Of a stretch of 64,000 nucleotides of DNA, positions 13,453 to 26,300 are shown in pieces. The stretch's first letter is position 1. Each line of letters begins with the position of its first letter. Made by a program: the position numbers and the translations under genes. The notes beneath the pieces are model-generated. The model was not told the origin of the DNA and did no database searches. It saw only the letters and a list, made by a program, of their open reading frames with translations. Origin of the DNA: Cryptomeria japonica (Eukaryota; Streptophyta; Pinopsida; Cupressales; Cupressaceae); the NCBI RefSeq assembly GCF_030272615.1, contig NC_081410.1, positions 139,914,849 through 139,978,848 of the forward strand, in the 5' to 3' direction.

Positions 13453-14505
13453 TGTTAGGTTTCGGAGACAACTGAGAGGGGGGATGAATCAGTTGTCAAT
13501 GAATTTCAAACTAAAACTAACTTAACCAAACTTAATGCTTAATACCGATGAACCAAACTTTATGCCAGTAGACAATTTTAACAGTTAATTGCAGTACTGG
13601 TAAAGTTTAATGCATGAAACAGAAAGACAATAACAACCACAACACATAACACATATATTTGTATGTGGAAACCCTGTAAGGGGAAAAACCATGGTGTGAA
13701 ACCTTACCCACAATCAGTTGATACTACTGCAGATAGAATGTGTGTACAATATGGAGTTTGTACATGCAGAAAGGCCAACTGCCTAGAGCTCACTGCTCAA
13801 TCACAAAATGGGAGTCACACTGACTACAATTGGATGGTTAAATCCAATGATAATGTACTGCTCAAAATAGCATCTTCATATCTTGGATTTAGTATCTGTT
13901 AAGCTCTATTTTGCCTTCTTCAAACCTTCTTTCAATCTTGAATGATGTCTGCGTGTATAGCCCTGCTTATATTCACATATACCTTATTATATTCCTCTTC
14001 CACTATTCCTATTGCAATCTCACAAATGAGATCTTACATATATACCAAAACCTAAGACCAAATGAGTACGTCGGCTCACTAAAGATATTACAATGAAATC
14101 AATTACAAATGAATCAATATGTGATGCATCATGTCAGCTCAATGAATTTACAATAATAAAAAATCATCTTCATAATGTGTCATGTCGATTTGGAATAGAT
14201 ATGCTTGCCGGTTCATAACCTAGACCTATTTGTCGGTAACAACAAATATGCAAACCCGATTAGACCAATTAACAAATCACCAAAATAAAGTGCCCAAACA
14301 ATGTCTTCAACATAACCAAGTAATCTCCAAGTCATTCCAAGTGCTAGTGAACAATATAACCTGTCAGTGAACCCGATACCGATGACTGTGCATAAGTCAC
14401 CGAATCATGTCGGTGAACATAATCAAGAATCTCAAAGTGCTAATAAGTATTGACAGGTGTTGAAATCAATAACAAAACCATACCAACATATCCAAAATAC
14501 CAATA
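13453..14505 (-). repeat. NA-1 3' LTR
   Basis: Aligns along its whole length with 15067-16111. On the minus strand its first bases are TATTGG where TGTTGG is expected, a single change in the terminal dinucleotide. It contains the copia-wide GATTCA-C-tract-CTCAG motif (13471-13492, inverted) and the TTTTTCCC motif near 13670. Confidence 0.93.
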
Positions 14506-14519
14506 ATCTCCCCCTTTGG
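14506..14519 (-). other. NA-1 polypurine tract
   Basis: Minus strand CCAAAGGGGGAGAT directly before the 3' LTR. A second copy of the AAAGGGGGAG core lies at 14686-14697, about 180 bases upstream in element orientation. Confidence 0.88.
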
Positions 14520-14652
14520 CATTGATGGTAACACAAGATGGAAAAATCATCAAAGTGCCAAAACAGAAATGCCAAATACAAAAACTAACAATCTCCAAAA
14601 AAGATCATTAACCAGAAATCAAATTACAGATACAGAGAGTAACAATCTCTCC

Positions 14653-15009
14653 TCAAAATATAATGTGTTTTTCCATAGATATCTCTCCCCCTTTGACATC
14701 AAATGGCAAAGCAATACAAATTGTTAGGTCCCAAATAGCTTTAGCAATAGATCTATCTGATAATCCCATGATTTGTTGATCTGACAATGTGCTCAAAAGT
14801 GCTTCTCTTTCTTTGCAATCATTTTCTTCATCTTTAGCCAAGGTTGGTGGAATAGGTTGACCTTGAGTAGGAGAAACATAAATATTATTTGTAACATCCC
14901 ATATGTCCTTACCAATGTAATTTAGATGTGTCTCCATCTTGATCTTCCATATACCATAGTTGGTTCCATCAAGTTTAGGACTATCCTTCCTGAAGTAGTT
15001 AGAAGACAT
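14653..15009 (-). pseudogene. NA-1 gag N-terminal fragment
   Basis: An open frame of 118 codons beginning MSSNYFRKDSPKLDGTNYGI, with WKIKMETHL, is the typical start of a copia Gag (DUF4219/UBN2 type). After KAIWDLT (about residue 94) Gag similarity ends abruptly and the frame reads into the 3' untranslated region, translating the secondary polypurine tract as FDVKGGEI. This marks an internal deletion that removed the rest of gag and all of pol. Whether the short protein does anything is unknown; it may only provide leader sequence for packaging (inference). Confidence 0.85.
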
Positions 15010-15052
15010 TGGATCTCCTCAAGTTGTTAAACTTCTGCAAAAAGAGGACTAG

Positions 15053-15064
15053 GCTCTGATACCA
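15053..15064 (-). other. NA-1 primer-binding site
   Basis: Minus strand TGGTATCAGAGC, matching initiator-Met tRNA, two bases from the 5' LTR edge at 15067. Confidence 0.93.
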
Positions 15065-15066
15065 AT

Positions 15067-16111
15067 TGTTAGGTCTCGGAGACAACTGATAGGGGGGGCA
15101 TGAATCAGTTGTCAATGAATTTCAAACTAAAACTAACTTAACCAAACTTAATGCTTAATACCGGTGAACCAAACTTTATGTCGATAGGTAGTTTTAACAG
15201 TTAATTGCAGTACCGGTAAATTTTAATGCATGAAACAGAAAGACAATAACATCCACAACACATAACATAGATATTTGTATGTGGAAACCCTGTAAGGGGA
15301 AAAACCATGGTGGGAAACCTTACCCACAATCAGATGATACTACTGCAAATAGTATGTGTTTACAATATGGACTTTGCACATGCAGAAAGGTCAACTTCCT
15401 ATAGCTCACTGCTCAATCACAAAATGGGATTCACATTGACTACAATTGGATGGGTAAATCCAATGATAATGTACTACTCAAAATAGCATCTTCATATGTT
15501 GGATTCAATACCGGCTAAGCTCTATTTTTTCTTCTTCAAACCTTCCTTCAATCTTGAATGATGTCTATGTGTATAGCTTTGTTTATATTTACATATACCT
15601 TATTATATTCCTCTTCCACTATTCCTATTGCAATCTCACAAATGAGATCTTACATATATACCAAAACCTAAGACCAAATGTGTACGTCGGCTCACTAAAG
15701 ATATTACAAGGAAATCAATTACAAATGAATCAATATGTGATGCATTATGTTGGCTCAATGCATTTACAATAATAACAAATCATCTTCATAATGTGTTGTG
15801 CTAATTTAGAATAGATATGCTTGCTGGTCCATAACCTATACCTATTTGCCAGTAACAACAAATATGCAAACCCAATTAGACCAATGAACAAATCACCAAA
15901 ACAAAGTGTCCAAACAATGTCTTCAATATAACCAAGTAATCTCCAAGTCATTCCAAGTGTCAGTGAACAACATAACCTGTCGGTGAACTAGATACCGATG
16001 ACTGTGCATAAGTCACTAAATCATGCTGATGAACATAATCAAGAATCTCCAAGTACTGATAAGTGTTGACATCAATGATAAAACCATACCAACATATCCA
16101 AAATACCAACA
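15067..16111 (-). repeat. NA-1 5' LTR
   Basis: TGTTAGGTCT at 15067 and ATACCAACA ending at 16111 (plus strand) give intact TG...CA ends. Followed by the target duplication CTCTA. No gene in it. Confidence 0.93.
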
Positions 16112-17901
16112 CTCTACTCACAACAAGGCCTACAAGTGTTTCAACAAAAGACTAAAGAAATTAATTGAGAGTGTACATGTTAAAGTAGATGAAGATATGC
16201 TCAAAGGAAGGCAAAACTCAATTACTCAGACTGAAGAACCATATGTTGAAGATGAATATCAATCTAAGAGTGAACATGAAGAAGAAACACTCAGCAAAAC
16301 CCCAAATAGATATGTGCAAAATAATCACCCCAAGGATAAAATTATTGGTAATAAAAATGATGGTGTGCAAACTAGAAGGAAAGATAGGAACACTGAGTAG
16401 GTAAATTTATACCTTATGAAAGAGATGAAACTTAGGACATTTGATGAAGCCAGCAAGAGTGAAGAGTGGATGAAGGAAATGGAAGAAGAATGTTGCAGAT
16501 AGAAAATAACAAAACATGCGAGTCAGTTCCTAGACCTATTGACAAAAATGTCATTGGGACTAAATGGGTCTACAGGAACAAGATGAATGAAGAAGGCAAG
16601 GCTAGTATGCAAAGTATATGCTCAAGTAGAAGGCATAGATTTTGAAGAAACATTTGCACCCGTTGCAAGACTTGAAGCTATAAGGATGTTCTTGGAATTC
16701 TCAGCATATAAAGAATACAAAGTATATCAGATGGATGTTAAGTCTACATTTTTGAATGGTAATCTTGAAGAAGAAGTCTACATAGAGAAACCTGAAGGTT
16801 TTCAGTTGCATGAAGATGACAACTTTGTTTGCAAATTAAAGAAAGCATTATATGGTCTAAAGCGAGCACCTAGAGCATGGTATTCTAGGTTGGATAAGTA
16901 TATACATCAGCAAGGTTTCAAAAAAGGAAATGTTGACAACAATTTATATATCAAGGTAGATGGAGACCACATGATCATAGTATTAGTATATATAGATGAC
17001 ATCATCTTTGGGGATAATGAAGATGTTCTATGCAAAGAATTTGTTGATCAAATTCAGTCAGAATTTGAAATGTCCATTCTTGGAGAGTTATCATATTTTC
17101 TTGGTTTGCAAATATCACAATGGAATAAAGAAATTTCATATGGAAGACAACAAACCGGTTAGTACTCCCATGGTAACAGGATGCAAATAAAGCAAGAATG
17201 ATGAGTCACCTAGTGTTGATCAGACCTTGTATCGATCCATGATTGGAATTCTATTGTATCTTATAGCTTCAAGGCCTAATATTGTGTAGGCAATATGCAT
17301 GGCAGCAAGATTTGAAGCTGCTCCAAAGAAATCACATGTGAATGCAGCTAGAAGAATCTTCAAGTATATGCAAGGAACACTTACTTATGGCTTATGGTAT
17401 CCAAAGAAAGGAGATTTCACTTTGCAAGCCTATACTGATGTTGATTGGGAAGGATGTGTAGATGGTAGGAAGAGAACCACTGGTGGAGCCTTCTTCCTTG
17501 GAGATAGATCAGTGTCATGCAATAGAAAAAAGCAAGAGTCTATTTCACTATCAATTGTTGAAGTTGAGTATATAGTTGTTGCCACATGTTGCTCACAAGT
17601 TTTATGGATGAAACAGACCTTAAAGGACCTTTGGGTATTATTTTCACATCCTATTTCTATTATGTGTGACAACTCAAGTGTAATCAGTATATCAAAGAAT
17701 CCTCTCATCCATTCTAGAAAAAAGCACATTACAATCAAATATAATTTTCTTAGGGAAAACGTTGCAGAGAAAGAAGTGAAAGTTGAACATGTTTGTATTG
17801 GTGAGAAAATAGCTGATATATTTACTAAGCCACTACCCAAGGATACTTTTGAGTACTTGAGACAGAAATATGGTGATGTCTCACCCTCCTTCTGCACTTA
17901 A
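16112..17901 (+). pseudogene. COP-A integrase tail, reverse transcriptase and RNase H (decayed)
   Basis: Resumes the COP-A frame with KAYKCFNKRLKKLIESVHVK, the usual sequence after FLGYS, then an acidic linker. The RT begins near 16540 ([20 protein letters not shown]). A small deletion at about 16590 shifts the frame, then 16587-17162 gives [24 protein letters not shown] and the catalytic VYIDDIIFG (near 17000). RNase H spans 17299-17901 with AYTDVDWEGC, MCDNSSVISISKNP and IADIFTKPLPKDTFEYLR, the normal copia C-terminus. A stop at 17160-17162 and others between 17163 and 17298 separate the two parts. Confidence 0.93.
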
Positions 17902-18106
17902 TGCATTGATATGATATCCATGGTTCAAGGGGAGCATATTGTTTCTACACTTTCCACCTTGAAATTCATCTACTGTCTCAATGGGAGTTTTGAATTTTTG
18001 TAAGAAGTAATGGCACTTCTCTTTATATTGTAATAATGGTTCATCTAGCTACGGGCAATAGAGATCAAGAAGTTGTAAACGAAATTTCTAATGTATTGTA
18101 GATATG
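17902..18106 (+). other. COP-A 3' untranslated region, first part
   Basis: Non-coding DNA between the RNase H stop and the GYP2 insertion. It contains a purine stretch (TTCAAGGGGAGCA near 17927) that looks like a degraded extra polypurine tract. It continues at 27539. Confidence 0.7.
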
Positions 18107-21100
18107 TGTAATGCCCTGCCAGAAACCCTAAAGGAAAACAATACAATCTATGCAGCTAAGGGTAAAATAATTTTTTTTTTAAAGTACAAGTGCATTAATT
18201 AAAACCATTGCACGAATAATAACACAACAAAAGTCTAACACCTAATTCCTTAAGGGTTACCAATGAAGATTACTTCGTAGATTATATTAGCACCACGAAA
18301 AATCCTATTATTCAGCTATTTTAGAAAAATTAAATGTTTAAGATGAAATCAACACATAAATCTAATTTCCATAATGAAAGAATCATAGTACTCCAATGCA
18401 TTTATTTCTCATAGATCATATATACAAATGATTAAAGCAATTGAATTAACAAACATTACAATGATTCTTTTTTTCAATATCTATAAATATATGGTTACCA
18501 CAAATACCACAGATTACAAAGTTACAATATCAAGGTTACACAAAAGTTTAATACAATGACCACAAGGTCTCAGCTGAACAATGATCATGAACATGAGCTG
18601 GTACATGAACCACGAACCAAGAATACACTAGCGAAGCCCTTCCTCACCTAAAGATACATTCCAGAACATCCGATGGGAAGTGACACTACCACCCAACCAT
18701 GTGATCCCGAAATGGAACCACCCCACCGTGCTAGGAGATAGTAGAAAACCCTCAAGAAAGTAAAGTAAGAAAAGTATGAAAGAAATACATGACTCCGCAA
18801 ACATTCATGTGACTCAACTCACAAACACTAGTGACTCTAAGGAGAGAGTGTCATCGCATAGCTTAAGATGGATACCATGGTATAGCCTCCTAGGTCCCGA
18901 CTCTCTGTCCTGGTAACCTCTCCCAGCTTTTGGCTCCAATTAAGTCTCATGCAAACCCTACCAATCCTTTCGTGAAGGCAAGGTGGTAAGTTTTCCATTC
19001 CAGGCCTTCTCATAGCATTATAAGCCCTGTACAAGCACTACACCTATGCATGAGGCACATTATCTTAATTAATGTTTATTCTAACCAACCCCTAATCAAT
19101 TATTAGGTTATCACTTTTTAACTGACTTCTGATGGGTTATCCTGTCATCCACTTCGGGCGTGGCCCCCACTCAAAAGCCACTCTCTCTCATAGGACACTA
19201 TAGGAAAAGTCTCTCTATGAGAACTCTATGGCGAAACAGACAACCATACCTAATCCTGACAAACCACAGGTGAAGGATACATGATTTACTAACCAAAGGT
19301 TGACCATTTGGACAAAACACACAATGGCTCACATCCATAAAGTTATACATCGACACCTGACCAAGGAAACATAATAACATAGGACACAACGGTAATGCAA
19401 CAAGAATTGGAATTTAAACTTGACAGAAAAAACCATTTACACATGATCCTAACATAGGCAATCTTTCCTTAAAACAGTCAAATGCATAAGCAACTTGCAA
19501 ATAAAGACTTCCAGAAAATAAGAATTACAACTATATTAATACACTATTTAATAAGTCATAAACCTAATGTTTCAACAATAAGCCATTACTCCCCAAACTC
19601 TCCTAGAGAAGCGACTAATAAGTCTTAATACCTAGGTTCTGAATGCAAGCATAAATTTCTTTCATATAATAAAAAGTGTGCAATATGTTCTTAAACTGCA
19701 ATATTCTAATCATTTAAACAAAATTCTACTACTATAGGTAATAACTTAATTACATCTAAAACCCTATGATTTTTCATTTAACTATCCCAAATGACTAATC
19801 ATACTTTTCCATAACCATAATATAAGCAAGATCATAATCATAACTTATAACAAAAACTTCTGTAAATAATAAGCCAAAACTAAAGAAATTTCTGACCTCT
19901 TGTAATCTTGACCGGTTTTCAAGACCTCAATGCCCTTCCACCAAATAGTAACATGCCTTGCTTGCGAACCTATCTCCAATATACTCCCAACTCTATCTCA
20001 AAACTAACTCTCTTAGATACTTCAAAAGTATCCTCTCTATCCTATTCTATTTTTCTCCTCTATTCTATTCTTTCCTCTATTCCATTCTTTCCTCTTGAGT
20101 CTACCGTCCTTCCTTGGATGCGAATGAATCTCCCCTTCTTCCTTCCTCCCACCTCTATTTATCCTAAAATTCCCTATGACTTCTCCCCACTCATAGGCTG
20201 GATGATGGTGATTGATGAGGAGTCCTCTATGAATTACGTTGAGTTTCAACTTGACTTTATCTAAAGTTTTTAATTATTCTAATAGTTTATTCTATCTTTA
20301 AGTATACATGTCTAAATGTTATTGCAGTTTGGAGTGCATGTGTCGATTACACATCTCTCCCTATCGTTGATTTTCCTATTTTCATGGCACATGTGCCCTC
20401 TCATTCATTTCCTTCTGTTGTTATCAACCAAAGGTTGTGGACTATCTAACAGCCGACGTCTTCCTTTGCGGATTGAGGGAGTTGTAATGGGCGAGTATTA
20501 AGCTCATGCTACCAGGACTACTCATGATCTCCTCATTATCTATTAACCTATCCTTAACTAGTGATACATGCATTTAGCACATGGGCTATGCCTTTGAAGA
20601 AGTGGTCCATATTCATCGTGGAGTAGGTTCCATCGCGAAGGCAAAGTGGGCAGGTTTAGTGTAATGAAAAGCGAGAGGGGTGGTCAATGGTCACTGCAAC
20701 ATGGAGAAGCTTTATTAAAATGGGAGGAGGGCGTGTATAATAAAAGGGAGGAGGGGTCTCTTGCAACGTGGCTGATTGCTTGCTTGGTGTAGGGTCTATA
20801 ACATTGAATACATCTACAAACACTTAAGTGTTTGTTATATGAGAGATTATTGCCTTTACTACTAAGTTTACTGCCATGATTATCCACGTTGATGGCTATC
20901 TACACTCTTAGTATGCGCATAGATGCTAGCCTACGTGCCTAGTCAAACACCCTCTTCGGCTCCTAACTAACATGTGACATAGTCGCTAACCTATGTCTAA
21001 CTCAAACCCGCCACCTTGCTTATTATATATAAATATATAATAAATGATTATATTATAAGTTGCAATGTAAATAATAAACTTTAAACGAATAGATAATAAT

Positions 21101-21213
21101 ATATAATACTAATTTATAAATATTGTAGAATACATATATATATATATTTTAATCTCAAATGAATACATAGGTACAAACAAATTTCCTGACGTAAACAAAT
21201 TTCATGATAATTG

Positions 21214-21247
<34 letters not shown>

Positions 21248-22293
21248 ATGATCAAATTCAAAGTTATCTAACTAATATTTATATAAAATTTGTATTATTG
21301 CAAACAATACGATCCTTAATAAAGATGCATTTCTTTTTGTACGAAAGACAATAACCATTCGATAGATAGTACGTTAGGTCGTAAAATCCAAATTATAAAA
21401 CTTATAAATAATCATATTAAGAATAATCAACATAATTAAACATGAATCATAATTACCTACACGTATATATATGTATATGATCGAATTTGAATATATATAT
21501 AAAATACGTATAACTATAGTATAATTTTGAAAACCAACATTGAATATAGTTTCGATAATTCACCTACTTCTACACGAAGGATGTTAAATCATAGAGTCAC
21601 TATTTAATTCCCATTATTAAAAACTTTTCACCCTTCATAGAAAAATAAAATATAACATGCAATAATTAAAATCACTAAACACACAAACTGAGCAAACCTC
21701 AAGCAAAAACTCATAAAAGATCAAACAACAAAATACGAAGACCGAACAAACTGATAGGACGACCAACTGACGACACTCACACGAGTGTAGCTAAGTAAAA
21801 TAGGGTCAACTACTATCTCCTCCACTTCCATTAGAAAATATAAGGCACGCTCAGACTTGTGAAGCTAGGTGGAGACGATACCCCATACCTACCCGGTAGT
21901 TGTACCTGCAATTATCCTGCATCACTGAACCACACATGCATATATGCAATATAGAAAACACGGCATACACACCGATGAAGGAGAATCATGACGTTCCCTA
22001 TCTCACCAAAATGAGTGAAGGAAAATCATCCCCTTGCATCCAATACACTCACAGACACACAACATATAATTCCACATTGCATAGATAAAGTAAAGTGTCA
22101 GTACATAGCAATAATCGATAAAATGCCATAAATCAAAAGTATTGAAATACTGCAAATAAATTATGCATCTCATATCCATATAAAGCATGAAATAATGTCA
22201 TATAAGTCTGAATAACAAATCATGGTAATGTATCCACTGAAAACAACCAATAAAATATGAGTCCAATAAGTTCAAACGAGTAGGGGTACTACA
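18107..22293 (-). repeat. GYP2 3' LTR, 4.19 kb
   Basis: TGTAATGCCC... to ...GTACTACA on the plus strand; near-identical to 23325-27538. Contains AT-repeat stretches around 21130-21250. Short open frames here recur in the other LTR (for example 20684-20887 and 25927-26130) and show no protein-like features. Confidence 0.94.
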
Positions 22294-22304
22294 TTCTCCC
22301 CCCC
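22294..22304 (-). other. GYP2 polypurine tract
   Basis: Minus strand GGGGGGGAGAA immediately before the LTR start TGTAGTACC. Confidence 0.85.
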
Positions 22305-22399
22305 AAAACTAGGCTTACTCCTGGAAGCCTAAAATAAGTAAGAATACAACTCTCTCATCTTCACTCCATCTTGAATGCACAACTAATGATATCTAGATT

Positions 22400-23172
22400 T
22401 TAGGTCCATCTTAAAAACACCTTGGCTCCCTTTACCTGATCGAAAATATCATCCATACGAGGCAATGGATATTGATTCTGGATGGTTACCTTATTCAATT
22501 GTCGGTAATCAATGCATAACCAAAGAGAACTATCCTTCTTCTTAACAAAGATAACAGGCGCACCCAAAGGAGAGACACTAGGATGAATGAATCCCTTGGC
22601 TAACATTTCCTCTAGCTGCAACTTCAACTCACTCAACTCTTGAGTAGTCATCCGATATGGGGCTCTCAAAATAGGTTTTACACCAGGAACCAAATCAATG
22701 TGAAAGTCTATGTCTTGCTTCGGAGGCATACCAGGAATATCCAACCGAAACACATCAGCATACTCTTGAAGAATAAGGTGACTATCAAGAGCGATTTCTT
22801 GACTCTCCGACTCATCCAAGTCCTCAAGAGTAACTGCAAAAAGCAGACACCCTCTACGTATGCACCACTTAAGTTTCATAGCGGAGATCATATGTAAGGA
22901 TATCGGTCTCTTAAATCCAACAATCTCCACTTTCTTACCAAGGTCATCTAAACACTCCACTGTCTTCTTGCAACAGTCTATGCGAGCAATGTGAGAAGAT
23001 ATCCAATCCATTCCCAACACAATTCCATAAGCACCCAAAGGAATGAATCGAAGTTCAACTAAAGTAACTATGGTTCCTAGGTCCAACTCACAACTAGGAA
23101 CAAAGGCATCTACGAAAACATGGACACCTGTAGCCAACTCTACTGGCCACCTCCTCTAGTTTTCTTAGCCAT
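22400..23172 (-). pseudogene. GYP2 fused gag start - protease remnant - RT N-terminus
   Basis: A gag-like ATG at 23172 opens [10 protein letters not shown] and then hits a stop. Within about 15 codons the sequence is already protease C-terminal ([20 protein letters not shown], then [18 protein letters not shown]), so the gag body and the protease active site are deleted. The frame 23137-22400 continues into RT with [40 protein letters not shown] and [19 protein letters not shown]. It ends near 22340 at LKSRYH, before the catalytic box; RNase H and integrase are absent. No active enzyme can be made. The frame is nearly stop-free, which suggests a recent insertion. Confidence 0.9.
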
Positions 23173-23310
23173 GACCTAGCACTACAAAGAGAAAACCCTT
23201 CAGATCTATGGCAAGGATAAACAAGGGAAACACAAACATTAAGACCTAAGCAAAAAGGTCAAGTTGAATAGGCACACTACAAACCTAGAGTACCCAGTGT
23301 TGAAAATTAT

Positions 23311-23322
23311 GCTTTGATACCA
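23311..23322 (-). other. GYP2 primer-binding site
   Basis: Minus strand TGGTATCAAAGC, one mismatch to the initiator-Met tRNA complement, two bases inside the 5' LTR at 23325. Confidence 0.88.
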
Positions 23323-23324
23323 AA

Positions 23325-26300
23325 TGTAATGCCCCGCCAGAAACTCTAAAGGAAAACAATACAATCTATGCAACTAAGGGTGAAATAATTTTTTTTTTAA
23401 AGTGCAAGTGCATTAATTAAAACCATTGCACGAATAATAACACAATGGAAGTCTAACACCTGATTCCCTAAGGGTTACCAATGAAGATTACTTCGTAGAT
23501 TATATTAGCACCATGGAAAATCCTATTATTCAGCTATTTTAGGAAAATTAAATGTTTAAGATGGAATCAACACATAAATCTAATTTCCGTAATGAAAGAA
23601 TCATAGTACTCCAATGCATTTATTTCTCATAGATAATATATACAAATGATTAAAGCAACTGAATTAACAAAATTACAATGATTCCATTTTTCAATATCTA
23701 TAAATACATGGTTAGCACAAATACCACAGATTACAAAGTTACAATATCAAGGTTACACAAAAGTTTGATACAATGACCACAAGGTCTCAGCTAAACAATG
23801 ATCATGAACATGAGCTGGTACATGAACCACGAACCAAGAATACACCAACAAAGCCCTTCCTCCCCCAAAGATACATTCTAGAACATCTGATGGGAAGTGA
23901 CACTACCACCCAACCATGTGATCCTGAAATGGAGCCACCCCACCGTGCTAGGAGATAGTAGAAAAGCCTCAAGCAAGTAAAGTAAGACAAGTACAAAAGA
24001 AATACATGACTTTGCAAACATTCATGTGACTCAACTCACAAACACTAGTGACTCTAAGGAGAGAGTGTCATTGCATAGCTTAAGATGGATACCATGGTAT
24101 AGCCTCCTAGGTCCTGACTCTCTGTCCTGGTAACCTCTCCAGGCTTCCGGCTCCAATTAAGTCTCATGCAGACCCTACCAATCCTTTCGTGAAGACAAGG
24201 TGGTAAGTTTTCCATTCGATCCCTTCTCGTAGAATTATGAGCCCTATACAAGCACTACACCTATGCACGAGGCACATTATCTTAATTAATGTTTATTCTA
24301 ACCACCCCCTAATCAATTATTAGGTTATGACTTTTTAACTGACTTCCGATGGGTTATCCTATCATCCACTTTGGGCATGGCCCCCACTTGAAAGCCACTC
24401 TCTCTCATAGGACACTATAGGAAAAGTCTCTCTACGAGAACTCTATGGTGAAATAGACAACCATACCTAATCCTGACAAACCATAGGTGAAGGATACATG
24501 ATTTACTAACCAAAGGTTGACTATTTGGACAAAACACACAATGGCTCAAATCCATAAAGTTATGCATCAACACTTGACCAAGGAAACATAATAACATAGG
24601 ACACAATGATAATACAACAAGAATTGGAATTTAAACTTGATAGAAAACACCATTTACACATGATCCTAACACAGGCATTCTTTCCTTAAAACAGTCAAAT
24701 GCATAAACAACTTGCAAATAAAGACTTCCAAAAAATAAGAATTACAACTATATTAATACACTATTTAATAAGTCATAAACCTAATGTTTCAATAGTAAGC
24801 CATTACTCCCCAAACTCTCCTAGAGAAGTGACTAATAAGTCTTAATACCTAGGTTCTGAACGCAAGCATAAATTTCTTTCATATAATAAAAAGTGTGCAA
24901 TATGTTCTTAAACTGCAATATTCTAATCATTTAAACAAAATTCTACTACTATAGCTAATAACTTAATTACATCTAAAACCCTATGATATTTCATTTAAAT
25001 ATCCCAAATGACTAATGATACCTTTCCATAAACATAATATAAGCAAGATCATAATCATAACTTATAACAAAAGCTTCCGTAAATAATAAGCCAAAACTAA
25101 AGAAATTTCTGACCTCTTGTAATCTTGATCGGTTTGCAAGACCTCGACGCCCTTCTGCCAAATAGTAATGTACCTTGCTTGTGAACCTGTCTCCAATATA
25201 CTCCCAACTCTATCTCAAAACTAACTCTCTTTGATACTTCAAAAGTATCCTCTCTGTCTCTCTATCCTATTCTATTTTTCTCCTCTATTCTATTCTTTCC
25301 TCTATTCCACTCTTTCCTCTATTCCATTCTTTCCTCTTGAGTCTACCGTCCTTCCTTGGATGTGAATGAATCTCCCCTTCTTCCTTCCTTCCACCTCTAT
25401 TTATCCTAAAATTCCCTATGACTTCTCCCCACTCATAGGCTCAATGATGGTGATTGATGAGGAGTCCTCTATGAATTACGTCGAGTTTCAATTTGAATTT
25501 ATCTCAAGTCTTTAATTATTCTAATAGTTTATGCTATCTTTAAGTCTACTTGTCTAACATGTTATTGCAGTTTGGAGTGCATGTGTCGATTACGCATCTC
25601 TCCCTATCCTTGATTTTCCTATTTTCATGGCACACGTGCCCTCTCATTCATTTCCTTCTGTTGTTACCAACCAAAGGTTGTGGACTATGTAACAGTTGAT
25701 GTCTTTCTTTGTGGACTGAGGGAGTTGTCATGGGCGAGTATTAATCTCATGTTGTTAGGATTACTCATGATCTCCTCATTATCTATTAACCTATCCTTAA
25801 CTAGTAATACATGCATTTAGCACGTGGGCTATGCCTTGGAAGAAGCGGTCCATATTCATCGTGGAGCAGGTTCCATCATGAAGGAGGAGTGGGTAGGTTT
25901 AGTATAATGAAAAGTGAGAGGGGTGGTCAGTGGTCATTGCAATGTGGAGAAGCTTTATTAAAATGAGAGGAGGGCATGTATAATAAAAGGGAGGAGGGGT
26001 CTCTTGCAACATGGCTGATTGCTTGCTTGGTGGAGGGTCTATAACGTTGAATACATCTACAAACACTTAAGTGTTTGTTATATGAGAGATTATTGCCTTT
26101 ACTACTAAGTTTACCACCATGATTATCCACATCGATGGCTATCTACACTCTTATTCTGTGCATAGATGCTAGCCTACGTGCCTAGTCAAACACCCTCTTC
26201 GGCTCCTAACTAACATGTGACATAGTCGCTAACCTACATCTAACTCAAACCCGCCACCTTGCTTATTATATAAAAATATATAATAAACGATTATATTATA

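Larger units (their letters stand above)
13453..16111 (-). mobile_element. NA-1: short non-autonomous copia element, 2.66 kb
   Basis: Two about 1.05-kb LTRs flank only 561 bases. Exact target duplication CTCTA at 13448-13452 and 16112-16116. The minus strand reads 5' LTR (16111-15067), PBS (15064-15053), a 5' gag fragment, an internal deletion, polypurine tract, 3' LTR (14505-13453). It has no protease, integrase or RT, so movement needed enzymes from another copia element. It lies in the COP-A integrase. Confidence 0.95.

Noticed and set aside
20037-20264. Overlapping open frames on both strands in the GYP2 LTR
   Set aside because: Caused by a low-complexity pyrimidine tract (TCTATTCTTTCC repeats); the matching region of the other LTR does not keep them.
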